From positions 1 through 38,180 of IMG/VR virus record IMGVR_UViG_3300044522_000255: a DNA stretch of 38,180 nt. The stretch is one strand, 5' to 3'. This DNA is from a virus. A program made the translations under genes and the position numbers. This document shows positions 17,581-25,095 of this stretch, piece by piece (within the stretch, counting starts at the first letter, position 1; each line of letters opens with the position of its first letter). Under the pieces are notes generated by a model. That model was not told the DNA's origin. It saw nothing but the letters and a program-made list of their open reading frames with translations, and did no database searches.

Positions 17581-17948
17581 TGAACATCATTTCCATACGC
17601 ATCCAATAAGTCGAGCAGATCATCCGACGCATACATTTGTGCGATAGCGCGTAGTTCTTCAATAGCAACAACGTTGGATGAACGCGGAATAGGGATACCG
17701 GCAGCCATAGCGTTAGGTCCTGGACCAAAGTTTGCGCCAGCAGTAATCGGTTCTAGTGGTCGTTCTGTTGGGCGTGTCAACGGTCCTGCTGCACCAGGCA
17801 CAGGGCGTTGGATTTGTTGTTGCGGTGCGGCTGTTGGTGATGAACCCATTGGTACGGCTCTTTGTGCGTCAGCCAACGCTTTAATACCGCCGTATTCAGG
17901 TGTCATCGCAGATGAGTTCAAATCAGTTCGTTGAGCGTATGCAGCCAT
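17577..17948 (-). CDS. Small virion-operon protein (123 aa)
   Basis: A Pro/Ala/Gly-rich, low-complexity N-terminus (residues 1-95) and a short conserved helix at the end, ELRAIAQMYASDDLLDLLDAYGND. That helix resembles C-termini of small proteins next to portals in other aquatic phages. Overlaps portal stop (TAATG) and giant-gene start (GTGA). Role unknown. Confidence 0.55.
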   Translation of the reverse strand: MAAYAQRTDLNSSAMTPEYGGIKALADAQRAVPMGSSPTAAPQQQIQRPVPGAAGPLTRPTERPLEPITAGANFGPGPNAMAAGIPIPRSSNVVAIEELRAIAQMYASDDLLDLLDAYGNDVQ

Positions 17949-19714
17949 TATCTACCCCCTAGTTGTGCTAACAGTCCTTCTATTCCTGGTGGACCTGCTG
18001 GTGCTTCGGCTGGTTGTTCTTGACCCATTCCTGGCATCGCTAGTCCTGGCATTGTTTCTGGTGCGCCTGCTGGTGCTTGTGCTGCTTGACGGTCTTTGGC
18101 TCGCTGGTCTGTCCGTTTAACAGCGTCGAATAGTGGTATGTCTTGTTCGACGACAAGTTTGGTGAGGTATGCCAAATCTTCTGGCTGATACGGGCCTTCA
18201 GGATTCGCAGCCTGCTGTTGTATGGATGATAGTAGGGCAGATTCAACTCCTTCCGCGATGATGCGGTCGTGTTCTAGGTCAGGGTCGGATATGAGTGGGT
18301 CCGCTTCACGCGCTGATTCTTTACTCATTAAGCCCGTACCGAGCCGCTGACCTAAACCTACGATCAAACTGTTTACATCTGATCCTGCTGCCGAGTATGC
18401 AACATAGTGGAAGTCTGTTTGCCAAATTTTGTTTGGTTGATATGTTTCCATGCCAACTGATTGTTTGGATGACATGTAAAATGTTTTGGTTTGATTACCC
18501 CAATACGCTTTTTCGATTGCAATAGCGATCTTGTCTTCGGCGAACAGTGATTGTTCAAAGGTTGCTTGTGCTTCTTGAACACGGAAATCAACGGTTGCTG
18601 AAAGGACTGATTCTCCGCGACGACCTGTACGGATATTGGATGCTGATTCGCCACCGAACTCGGCAGGGATCGCACCCTCTAAACGTTCTTGACGCTCCAA
18701 ACGATCCAACGCAGTATCAGTCTTGTAGCCAGGGTTGAGTTGCAACTGTTGAATGTCGCCACCTTTGACAATACCCAACTGTCCTTGTTTACCGTTTGCC
18801 ACTTGCATGATTTCAGGGTTTTCACCTGGTCGTGCAATCAAATATTCTTCAGGAAAAATACCGCGCTCAATAGCGATTTCGGTAAGTGCTTGTAAACGTG
18901 CGCGTGTGTAGTACATGCCCATAACGCCGTCAAATTGGCCGCGAGGCTTGTCTAGGGTGATGCGGTTTGCTACAACAGCCAACGGCATGTTAGTGCGGTT
19001 CGGAATGTACTCGATGGTGAGTGCTTCGATACCGGCACGTTCTGATGCGTTCAAAGTTGGGTTGTCTTCTGCGCCGAGAACTACTAGATGGATACATTCT
19101 GGTGACACATATTCGAGCATCGTGTATTTAGTTGAGGCATCAACTTTGCCCATACGAAGTTTGCCCAACACCAAGTCACCGTAGTTTTGGATTAGGTAGG
19201 TTGCTGTGGCTTTGTAGGTAAAGATGCAGTCATCTGGGACTGGGTTATCTGGGTCATCGGTGAAAGCAGGGTAGGTGTCTAATGGGTTGCGTACAGTCCA
19301 CACTGGCATCAAAGTTTTGAAGTCAGGTTTAAGTACAACAGCCGACTGTGAGTAGCCGAGAAGGTGTCGTGCGCGTCGACGCATTTTCATTTGCATACGG
19401 TTGTGATCCCAAATGGATAGCATCGCACGTTTGCGCATTTTGGCTGTGGACTTTGAACGGTCTGAGCCTTCTTTGACTGGAGGGAAATATGGGGATGGCA
19501 TTGTTGATGCAACACGCATCGACATTTGATCTAAGCCTTGAACTAACAGGTTTGCTACAGATGCTTTAGCGTTTTTGTCTAGTTCGTTTAGTGGAACGAT
19601 TACGTCACCGTTTGCTAGGTCGCGTACACGGCGCATTTGTTCCTGCAAAGGACCCTGCGCTCTGCGCCTCTGCTCATAGAGAGCAACGATTTCTTCAGTG
19701 GTAAGCAAACGCAC
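17948..19714 (-). CDS. Portal protein
   Basis: A 588-aa protein after TerL, forming the dodecameric DNA channel at one capsid vertex. Typical portal features are an N-terminal helical part (LYEQRRRAQGPLQEQMRRVRDLANGD), VANLLVQGLDQMSMRVAS near 55, the wing region NPLDTYPAF, and IPAEFGGESASNIRTGRRGESVL near 350. The C-terminal tail is Pro/Gly/Met-rich. The track start is GTG at 19714, but AGGAG ends only one base before that codon. TTG at 19706-19708, 5 nt after AGGAG, is the better-spaced start and shortens the protein by two residues. Confidence 0.85.
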   Translation of the reverse strand: MRLLTTEEIVALYEQRRRAQGPLQEQMRRVRDLANGDVIVPLNELDKNAKASVANLLVQGLDQMSMRVASTMPSPYFPPVKEGSDRSKSTAKMRKRAMLSIWDHNRMQMKMRRRARHLLGYSQSAVVLKPDFKTLMPVWTVRNPLDTYPAFTDDPDNPVPDDCIFTYKATATYLIQNYGDLVLGKLRMGKVDASTKYTMLEYVSPECIHLVVLGAEDNPTLNASERAGIEALTIEYIPNRTNMPLAVVANRITLDKPRGQFDGVMGMYYTRARLQALTEIAIERGIFPEEYLIARPGENPEIMQVANGKQGQLGIVKGGDIQQLQLNPGYKTDTALDRLERQERLEGAIPAEFGGESASNIRTGRRGESVLSATVDFRVQEAQATFEQSLFAEDKIAIAIEKAYWGNQTKTFYMSSKQSVGMETYQPNKIWQTDFHYVAYSAAGSDVNSLIVGLGQRLGTGLMSKESAREADPLISDPDLEHDRIIAEGVESALLSSIQQQAANPEGPYQPEDLAYLTKLVVEQDIPLFDAVKRTDQRAKDRQAAQAPAGAPETMPGLAMPGMGQEQPAEAPAGPPGIEGLLAQLGGR

Positions 19715-19748
19715 TCCTAAATATGAGAATTAGAACAAAGATACCATA

Positions 19749-21725
19749 CTAAATCCAAGACGGTCGCCACTGTTTCGGTGGTGCAATACCTTGTCGAAGT
19801 TTCGGTGCATGTAGTTCAGCAAACCAGTGTGCCATCACAAGGTCGGTACCCGATTTTTTGTCTCTAGTCCACGAAGACATCTCCTCAATGAACGCTAAAG
19901 TCTTCCAGTTTTCACGCATAGTTGGCAAACGCACCTGACCGGTACGCCACAAGTTAGGTAGCAACGCTTCCACACCCAAGTTTTCGTCTAGTTTGTTGCG
20001 GCTAGTGGTGTGAGGTATTACGTTTACGGTATGTAATGCCTGCCATTTGCGAACAAAGTCGTGTGCCAACAAGAATCGTTGTGCTGCGTTCACTTCCACA
20101 ATCCAATGGGAGATTGGGTAGCCGTATTCAAACGACCTGTTCTGCCATTCTTCCATGATCCCTGAATAGGTACGCCCCGAAATGTCGTATCCGAGTAGTC
20201 CTTCAGCAGTCAGTTTGATTCGTTCACAGTCAATCAAGAATCGTAGGTTCGTTTCAGGTTGATATATCCACCATTGGATAGCCCAAAACATGGTTGGTGA
20301 CGGATCAACCGAAGCAATCGAAATGAGTGGTGGCTGCAAATTTTGTGGGATATGCCCTGGTCGACGATCATTGTCAATACACCCTGGATACATCACACCA
20401 TCAGGACCCACCCCACCTGTAGCCCACACCCGTTCAATCAGATAGTTGCCTTCAGCCTGATCTTCTTGCTGATACACCACAGCAAACTTCGCAGGATTAG
20501 AATGCTTCACATACGATAAGTCTTTCCAAGACAGACGGTACGGGTCTAACAGTGGGCCTTCAGGCCATGCTGGTGCGCTGTTACGTTTAGACGCTTTACC
20601 TGTGTCTAGTTCTTCGTAATACGCTTTGTAGATGAGGTGGTGGTACTTGTGTTTTTTGAGGGGTTCTTTTTCTTCGGAGATGTCCGTGGTGTCTGACCCG
20701 TCGTAGTTGTCTTCGAAATCTTCGTACGTGATTTTGGCAAGACAGTGGGCGTAGAGGTCAAGAGGTCCGAGTCTTTGTCCGACAACTGCGAGGAGTCCAC
20801 CTGGGTCAACACGGGCTTCTGCCATTGAGTCCCAGCGTTCGATAAGTTTATCTCGTGCCGCACTTTCTTTAGCATTTTCCGGACTCGCAACGTCGTCAAA
20901 TAAGCACAGATCCGCACGGTGGCCAATGAACTCAGACTCGATACCGTAAGCACTAACAGTAGGTTCTTTGTTGTCCAGTCCACCCATGTCCTCCTGTTCG
21001 ACAATAAATTCTTCGGCTCGCCACAGACTACCACTAGTTGAAGGCTTAAACCTACCGAAATCTATAGCCAAACATGCTTCGGCTTTTATCGCTAACCCTT
21101 TGTCAATCAGAATCGGGTCAGGGTCTAACGGAAATTGGCGTTCCAAGGTTTCACGGATACGACGGCTATACATTTTTGCTAGTGCCTGCGACACGGAGCC
21201 GATCATCACACGGATCTTGCGGTTCTTAACAATCTGCCACACAGCCACATCATGGAACAGGGTGGATTTGCCTGCACCTGGGGGACAGTTCAACACCACA
21301 AACTCTTTATCGTTGTTCAACAACCATGCTTCGATCTGGTATGCGGCATCAACCTGCCACGGGGAAGGCACACGCCCCAAATAGCGTCTACGGAAATAAT
21401 CAAAATCGGTTAAAGCCCGTTGCGCTTCAGGTTTCAAACGGTCATACGGAATAACCGGTGGCAAATCGGACACATCCATAACTTTCTGCCATTGATCTGC
21501 TTGTACGCCACCTTCTTTTTTGCGTACTTTAGCCCCATCAAGGTTCGCTAACTCCAACTCTGCTTTAACTTTACGTTTCTTGGAGTCCCATTTTTGTGCG
21601 GTGTTGATATGCACACCAGCAATCTTCGCTGCATCTTTGATCGACATACCTGATGCCCGTGCCTGCCAAAAACGGGCTACATCTTGTGGCGGTATTTGTC
21701 GTCGCCCTGATCTTCCAGCAGTCAT
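19749..21725 (-). CDS. terL: Terminase large subunit with N-terminal HTH
   Basis: The packaging ATPase and nuclease, 658 aa from the ATG at 21723-21725; an in-frame GTG at 21743 would add six residues. The N-terminus (about 15-47, VARFWQARASGMSIKDAAKIAGVHINTAQKW) is a helix-turn-helix of the kind normally carried by TerS. Walker A is CPPGAGKST near 147-155, Walker B LCLFDD near 273-278, and an Asp-bearing nuclease strand SIASVDPSP lies near 470. No separate terS is found next to it. A GTGTATGAT motif stands 9 nt upstream of the ATG and there is no Shine-Dalgarno sequence, so translation may be leaderless. Confidence 0.9.
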   Translation of the reverse strand: MTAGRSGRRQIPPQDVARFWQARASGMSIKDAAKIAGVHINTAQKWDSKKRKVKAELELANLDGAKVRKKEGGVQADQWQKVMDVSDLPPVIPYDRLKPEAQRALTDFDYFRRRYLGRVPSPWQVDAAYQIEAWLLNNDKEFVVLNCPPGAGKSTLFHDVAVWQIVKNRKIRVMIGSVSQALAKMYSRRIRETLERQFPLDPDPILIDKGLAIKAEACLAIDFGRFKPSTSGSLWRAEEFIVEQEDMGGLDNKEPTVSAYGIESEFIGHRADLCLFDDVASPENAKESAARDKLIERWDSMAEARVDPGGLLAVVGQRLGPLDLYAHCLAKITYEDFEDNYDGSDTTDISEEKEPLKKHKYHHLIYKAYYEELDTGKASKRNSAPAWPEGPLLDPYRLSWKDLSYVKHSNPAKFAVVYQQEDQAEGNYLIERVWATGGVGPDGVMYPGCIDNDRRPGHIPQNLQPPLISIASVDPSPTMFWAIQWWIYQPETNLRFLIDCERIKLTAEGLLGYDISGRTYSGIMEEWQNRSFEYGYPISHWIVEVNAAQRFLLAHDFVRKWQALHTVNVIPHTTSRNKLDENLGVEALLPNLWRTGQVRLPTMRENWKTLAFIEEMSSWTRDKKSGTDLVMAHWFAELHAPKLRQGIAPPKQWRPSWI

Positions 21726-21734
21726 TGTGGTGCT

Positions 21735-21743
21735 ATCATACAC
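21735..21743 (-). promoter_or_regulatory. GTGTATGAT motif upstream of terL
   Basis: Third copy of the 9-mer. TATGAT ends 9 nt before the ATG, so a transcript starting at the usual distance would begin at or next to the start codon. The following bases, ATAGCACCACAATGAC, also resemble the start-associated sequence of early gene junctions with three extra bases. Confidence 0.5.
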
Positions 21744-21834
21744 CTGTTGGTGGGTGTGTCCGTAGAGATAGTTTCGTCGGGTTACTAACTCCGGTTCTCC
21801 CCTCGCCCACCAACATTAAAAACATCTGCTACAC

Positions 21835-22077
21835 TCAACATTCACACTCGTCGGGATGACGACAAACCAATACTTTCACGGTCGTACCCTCGTTGCACAG
21901 GGCGGGACAATCATCCACGGAAACGTGGTTCGATGATCTAATTGATAGATCAAGCAGCGCGGTGAACGTCACATCACCAACAATCAAGGTGTCGGCTAAA
22001 AGAACTTGGCTACGGCGACCTGCTCCAAAGAGCGAACCGTGGGGGGAGCAAACACCCGAACAATCATTGACCGCCAT
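21835..22077 (-). CDS. Possible small Cys-containing protein upstream of terL
   Basis: An ATG frame of 80 residues (MAVNDCSGVCSPHGSLF...). It has a beta-like middle (SQVLLADTLIVGDVTFTALLDL) and six cysteines in CxxxC, CPALC and CEC pairs, which suggests a small metal-binding protein. It sits in the otherwise gene-free interval before terL, and the codon use is unremarkable. A competing frame on the plus strand (21893-22195) looks less protein-like. I recognise no family. Moderate to low certainty. Confidence 0.4.
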   Translation of the reverse strand: MAVNDCSGVCSPHGSLFGAGRRSQVLLADTLIVGDVTFTALLDLSIRSSNHVSVDDCPALCNEGTTVKVLVCRHPDECEC

Positions 22078-22554
22078 CACCCAAACAGATACACACAAGT
22101 GTATATATCTCCCAACACGATACAAACCCGAAACCACACACAGTAGTCAACCCACCACCCACCTCCCAAGGCGGGGGTTCAACCACTCACAGTGACCACA
22201 AAACCAAACGTCGACACAAGACATTATAGATATATAGGGGGGCGGGTGGCTCGGCATACCCCCAGTCAGTGATCTAGGGTGCTGGGTGCTTGGTGTGAGT
22301 GTTTGCGGTCTGCCGGCGTTGGTGTTGTCGGTTTGTTTGGCCGGTCTAATGGGTGGGGGCTACCCAATACGGCGCGGCAATAGGCCTGCCGGCGGCAAGT
22401 AGTAACGATTGTTAGTGATCGCCTAGATCGTGGCTTGGGTTGGTGGTGTCTGGTGTTGTTGCGGCTTCGATTTGTGGCGGGATAGCACAATGCCCGCCGG
22501 CGGTGGGTGCGGGCGGGCATTGGTGGCCGATCTTGTCGGCGGGGGTGTTGGGGG
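22078..22554. other. Gene-free interval, candidate origin / packaging region
   Basis: No credible gene. It holds an AT-rich imperfect palindrome (agatacac...gtgtatatatct, 22087-22110) and a minus-strand TATAAT box (22228-22223) next to tatata. It also holds a C-rich/G-rich block (22150-22185) and then 300 bp of G/T-rich DNA with several GCCGGC palindromes and hairpins. It lies between the end of the early operon and the start of the virion operon, the usual place for an origin, cos/pac site or late control region. Confidence 0.4.
22488..22522 (-). terminator. Strong hairpin after the early operon
   Basis: CAATGCCCGCC (22488-22498) pairs perfectly with GGCGGGCATTG (22512-22522), an 11-bp GC-rich stem with a 13-nt loop, 33 bp beyond the clamp-like gene. 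There is no following T-tract, so it may be a U-less terminator or an RNA 3' end stabiliser. Confidence 0.5.
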
Positions 22555-23283
22555 TTATTTGGTTTTCATTGGCATTATGAGTAACTCAGTGGTGCTGGTT
22601 TGTGTTGTGATTGTGTAGACCACTGGTTTGATTGGGTCGGTGTAGTGGGTTAGTTGTGCTGGTTGCTCGTTTCCGGTGCTGGCCTGTTTGGTGGTTTTGG
22701 CTAGTCTTTCGATTTGCCATTGGGCAAGGCTGAACGGTTGGAATGTGGCCGGTGTTGTGGTTTGTGCTGTTGTCCATATTGCGGCGGTGTTGGGTGTTTC
22801 GTGTTGTGGGTTGTTGCCGGTGTGGGTTTGGCCTGCGCTCGTTGTGAGTGTCCACGCTTCCGGCGTGGCGGTCAATGTGGCTGTGACGGTGCCGGCGTGT
22901 TTGCCGGCTAGTTTTGCTGCTGCTGTGAGTGCTTTGGACACTTCGCTGGCTGGCAGTGTGAACCTGTCCGGTGTTGTTGTGATCTGTTCGCCGGTGGTGT
23001 GTCGTGCTGCTGCGTAACTGTCGCAACACTCGAACGTAAAGCCGGTGATCGTTACTAGTTGTAGAGCCTGCTTCTCGGTGCTGGCGTACGGTGTGACGAT
23101 CGCGAACACTTGCGCAAGGTCTTTTAGTGTGCCAGTGATTTGGCCTAGTTGGGTTTTCTGATCGTTGCTCATTTTGCTGTTCTCCTGTTTTAGTTGGGTT
23201 GTTTCGGGTTCTGGTTTGTGGTGTATGTGCGGCCAACGTGCGTTTATTGCGTCGAGGTCGTTTAGGTGCTGAATTATGCCCAT
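22555..23283 (-). CDS. DNA sliding-clamp-like protein (two-domain)
   Basis: 242 aa from the ATG at 23283, 5 bp after the preceding stop. An internal ATG at 23172 with AGGAGAACAGCAAA gives 205 aa and may be the true start. From residue 47 the order of features is that of beta-clamp domains. A helix LKDLAQVFAIVTPYAS and strands ALQLVTITGFTFECCDSYAAARH are followed by FTLPASEVSKALTAAAK. A second copy is QWQIERLAKTTKQA, then KPVVYTI and the C-terminal LLIMPMKTK, like the (L/V)MPM(R/K) end of DnaN. Bacterial DnaN has three domains; only two fit here. I infer a clamp that could recruit host polymerase or other clamp binders. Last gene of the early operon. Confidence 0.5.
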   Translation of the reverse strand: MGIIQHLNDLDAINARWPHIHHKPEPETTQLKQENSKMSNDQKTQLGQITGTLKDLAQVFAIVTPYASTEKQALQLVTITGFTFECCDSYAAARHTTGEQITTTPDRFTLPASEVSKALTAAAKLAGKHAGTVTATLTATPEAWTLTTSAGQTHTGNNPQHETPNTAAIWTTAQTTTPATFQPFSLAQWQIERLAKTTKQASTGNEQPAQLTHYTDPIKPVVYTITTQTSTTELLIMPMKTK

Positions 23284-23288
23284 TTGAT

Positions 23289-23483
23289 TTAGTTCCTATT
23301 CTGTTGGGTTGTTGTTTTTCGTGCGCGGTTGCGCTCGATCTTTGCTCGCTGGTAGGCGATTAGTTCCGCGTTTGTGTATTTGGTGCGGGGTGGGCGTTGG
23401 GCGTGGGTGGCTATTAGAGCCACTAGGAACGCGCTGGCGGGTGCTATGCCGGCGAGTATGTAGTAGCCGATAGGGTCGGTCAT
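23289..23483 (-). CDS. Small single-pass membrane protein (64 aa)
   Basis: Starts at an ATGA overlap with the upstream gene. Residues 6-27 (GYYILAGIAPASAFLVALIATH) form one transmembrane helix, followed by a strongly basic cytoplasmic tail (RAKIERNRARK). Function unknown; one of several tiny early membrane or soluble proteins. Confidence 0.65.
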   Translation of the reverse strand: MTDPIGYYILAGIAPASAFLVALIATHAQRPPRTKYTNAELIAYQRAKIERNRARKTTTQQNRN

Positions 23484-23890
23484 TGTGCTATCTCGTCGAG
23501 ATAGTTGGCCAATTCGCGGTAACTGTTGCGGATTGTGGCTTGGTCGTGTCCGTCGTACGTTGTTACGGCGACTATGTAGCCGTCGTTGCTGTCGCGTGTG
23601 ATTTCGCAGTGCGGGCCGCCACAAGTGCGCAAGATTTCCACGCGGGTTTGCTGGTGGTCGTCGGTGCGTAGAATTTTCATTTCTAGCGCGGTTTCGTTTA
23701 GGTACTGGGCGACAATATCGCAAGCGTCGAGATCTATATCTGTTTCTAGTTCGCTGATTGCTTCGGCATAGGTTGCGGCGGTTTCGTCGTCTAGATCGCG
23801 GCCAGAGTGCGCAAGAATAAAGTCTAGAGCGTCTAATTCTCTGCCGATATTCCGGCAATAGTCGCGGGCGGTGTTGGTTGTGTCGCTCAT
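23480..23890 (-). CDS. Early acidic hypothetical protein (136 aa)
   Basis: I chose the ATG at 23890, which overlaps the upstream stop as ATGA; a start five codons further upstream (23905) is also open. The N-terminal half is helical and acidic. The C-terminal half has the strand pattern VEILRTCGGPHCEITRD...GYIVAVTTYDG, common to small plasmid and phage proteins of unknown role. It ends with DEIAQ, part of the repeated junction sequence. Confidence 0.65.
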   Translation of the reverse strand: MSDTTNTARDYCRNIGRELDALDFILAHSGRDLDDETAATYAEAISELETDIDLDACDIVAQYLNETALEMKILRTDDHQQTRVEILRTCGGPHCEITRDSNDGYIVAVTTYDGHDQATIRNSYRELANYLDEIAQ

Positions 23891-24135
23891 TTTGTTTGTA
23901 TCCATTTCTCAATCTCGCTGGTGAGTGTGGCTAGTTCTTTGTTTAGGTTTTCGCGGATCCGGTCCAATGTGAATAGAACGTAATCTCTAAAGTCGTTTTG
24001 GCTGTTTTCGTTGCGTGGCTCGTCGTTGTCGTCGTTTCTGATCGCGTCTAGAAGTAGATCGCTGGCTAGATGGCCTTCCCCGATACAGTAAAGGCGGTTC
24101 ATCTGTAGCGCGATTTCTCGATAGTCGGTGCTCAT
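23887..24135 (-). CDS. Early hypothetical protein (82 aa)
   Basis: Helical and soluble, with an acidic middle (NDDNDEPRNENSQND) and a helical C-terminus. Both ends overlap neighbours as ATGA, so it is translated with them. No family recognised. Confidence 0.6.
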   Translation of the reverse strand: MSTDYREIALQMNRLYCIGEGHLASDLLLDAIRNDDNDEPRNENSQNDFRDYVLFTLDRIRENLNKELATLTSEIEKWIQTK

Positions 24136-24407
24136 TGTGGCGCGGCTTCCGTTGTGATCAGGCCAAGAATAACGGCGTTAGGAAATAGGCGTTTGATTTG
24201 GTTGATCGTTTTTCGGTTTGCTGTCACTGTGCTAGTGCCGGCGGGGAATAGGTGTGTCCGCTGGATTATTGCGCCGGTTTCCGCGCTTGGCCCGTCTGAC
24301 CAGAACGCTAAAACCGTGACGCACTCGCGCTCGATCTGATTTAGTAGCGGGTTTTCTTTGACCTTGTTTAGTTGTTTGGTGATTTCGTCTATCATTGTTT
24401 GGCTCAT
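24132..24407 (-). CDS. Early hypothetical protein (91 aa)
   Basis: The ATG at 24405-24407 (MSQTMIDEI) follows GGGAG at 11 nt; an in-frame TTG 18 nt upstream (24425) overlaps that site and is less likely. The protein has an alpha-beta pattern (ECVTVLAFWSDGPSAETGAIIQRTHLFPAGTS, then AVILGLITTEA). First gene after the promoter at 24470-24498. No family recognised. Confidence 0.6.
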   Translation of the reverse strand: MSQTMIDEITKQLNKVKENPLLNQIERECVTVLAFWSDGPSAETGAIIQRTHLFPAGTSTVTANRKTINQIKRLFPNAVILGLITTEAAPQ

Positions 24408-24469
24408 AGTTTGCCCGTCTCCCAACGGTTACGCGCGCGCGAGGTGTTCGGGTTTTCGTGCGCTATTTG

Positions 24470-24498
24470 ATTAGATCATATTTGTAGCGCGTTGTCAA
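24470..24498 (-). promoter_or_regulatory. Early promoter embedded in the end of the upstream gene
   Basis: TTGACA (24498-24493), a 17-bp spacer and TCTAAT (24475-24470), matching 11 of 12 consensus bases. The start near 24463 leaves a leader of about 55 nt to the ATG at 24407. The -35 box and spacer lie in the last codons of the 24476-24757 gene. Confidence 0.75.
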
Positions 24499-24757
24499 GT
24501 CTTTGTTTTTGGCTGGTGGTGTGCTGGTGCGTGGCACCAGCTCGGAACTTGGCCGGCGGCAGATTGTCAAATAGTAGTTTGATCTGTTCGCGGGTGGCTG
24601 TTGTGAGTTGTTGCGCGGTGGCCGCGTCTGCGGGTATGAGTGGCACGATCACGCCGGAACGAACGCCGGCGAGATATTTACGTGCGGCGGTGAGTGTGTC
24701 GAAGTGGCCAACGGTGATTTGGCCGGCGGCGGTTTGTATTTGGATTAGGTATCTCAT
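24476..24757 (-). CDS. Early hypothetical protein (93 aa)
   Basis: Starts at the ATG 24755-24757 (MRYLIQIQTAAGQITVGHFDTLTAARKYLAG). The opening beta-beta-alpha pattern, strand plus TAARKYLAG helix, is like small DNA- or RNA-binding folds. The gene is preceded by TTGTCA-N17-TATAGG only 1 nt before the ATG, so its mRNA may be leaderless. Function unknown. Confidence 0.6.
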   Translation of the reverse strand: MRYLIQIQTAAGQITVGHFDTLTAARKYLAGVRSGVIVPLIPADAATAQQLTTATREQIKLLFDNLPPAKFRAGATHQHTTSQKQRLDNALQI

Positions 24758-24780
24758 ACCTATATAGAGCGTGGTTCGGC

Positions 24781-24809
24781 TTGACAATGTAAAAACTATT
24801 TTCTATACG
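24781..24809 (+). promoter_or_regulatory. Plus-strand promoter-like sequence
   Basis: TTGACA (24781-24786), exactly 17 bp, then TATACG (24804-24809). It points against all genes and into a 120-bp gene-free stretch with a 9-bp hairpin and then a T-run. A short antisense or trans-acting RNA is possible. The -35 box is the near-complement of a minus-strand TTGTCA at 24787-24782, so the site may serve either strand. Confidence 0.4.
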
Positions 24810-24879
24810 AACATTTGTTTGATTACTGATCGGTAACTTACGTGTGCTTTCGCTGTGTAGTCGGTTGTGGTGCCGGTAG

Positions 24880-24917
24880 CGGTAGTGGTAGCCGTTGGGA
24901 GTGGTCTGCCACTACCG
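24880..24917. other. 9-bp stem-loop in gene-free interval
   Basis: CGGTAGTGG (24880-24888) pairs with CCACTACCG (24909-24917). The surroundings (24758-24933) carry no convincing gene. An overlapping minus frame (stop at 24803) runs through it but lacks a ribosome site. Confidence 0.5.
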
Positions 24918-24933
24918 GTACTTGTTAGCGGCG

Positions 24934-25095
24934 TTATTTTTTGTGTCGGTAGTAAAGGTGCGTAAACGGGTAGATCGACACAAGCATTGTTGCCCACCAT
25001 AGATAGCCGGCGTTGGCACCTACTGTCACGGCACATATACCTACGGTGATGATTATGGTGGTGGCGGTAGCGCGCAATATTGGGCTGTCGGTCAT
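24934..25095 (-). CDS. Small membrane protein (53 aa)
   Basis: The ATG overlaps the upstream stop (ATGA). Two adjacent hydrophobic stretches, TIIITVGICAVTVGANAGYL and WWATMLVSIYPFTHLY, form a helical hairpin, followed by a basic end RHKK. Early expression argues against a holin; superinfection exclusion or a membrane anchor is possible but unproven. Confidence 0.6.
   Translation of the reverse strand: MTDSPILRATATTIIITVGICAVTVGANAGYLWWATMLVSIYPFTHLYYRHKK

Noticed and set aside
22081-22112. AT-rich palindrome near 22087-22110 as an attP core
   Set aside because: No integrase is present and no tRNA-like sequence flanks it; an origin or promoter element is more sensible.
21893-22195. 100-aa plus-strand frame before terL
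   Set aside because: Starts with TTG, polar and low in hydrophobic residues; the minus frame in the same DNA is more protein-like.
22586-23236. 216-aa minus frame overlapping the clamp-like gene
   Set aside because: Arg/His/Thr-rich translation without hydrophobic core; the alternative frame gives a plausible folded protein.
23289-23912. 207-aa minus frame covering the 64-aa membrane protein
   Set aside because: The upstream 140 codons are an Arg/Asn-rich shadow of the 136-aa gene. The ATGA overlap sets the real start at 23483.
24803-25000. Minus-strand 65-aa frame overlapping the 53-aa membrane protein
   Set aside because: No ribosome site, 67-bp out-of-frame overlap and low-complexity Thr/Pro content. 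I left the interval as gene-free, though the C-terminal part looks somewhat protein-like.
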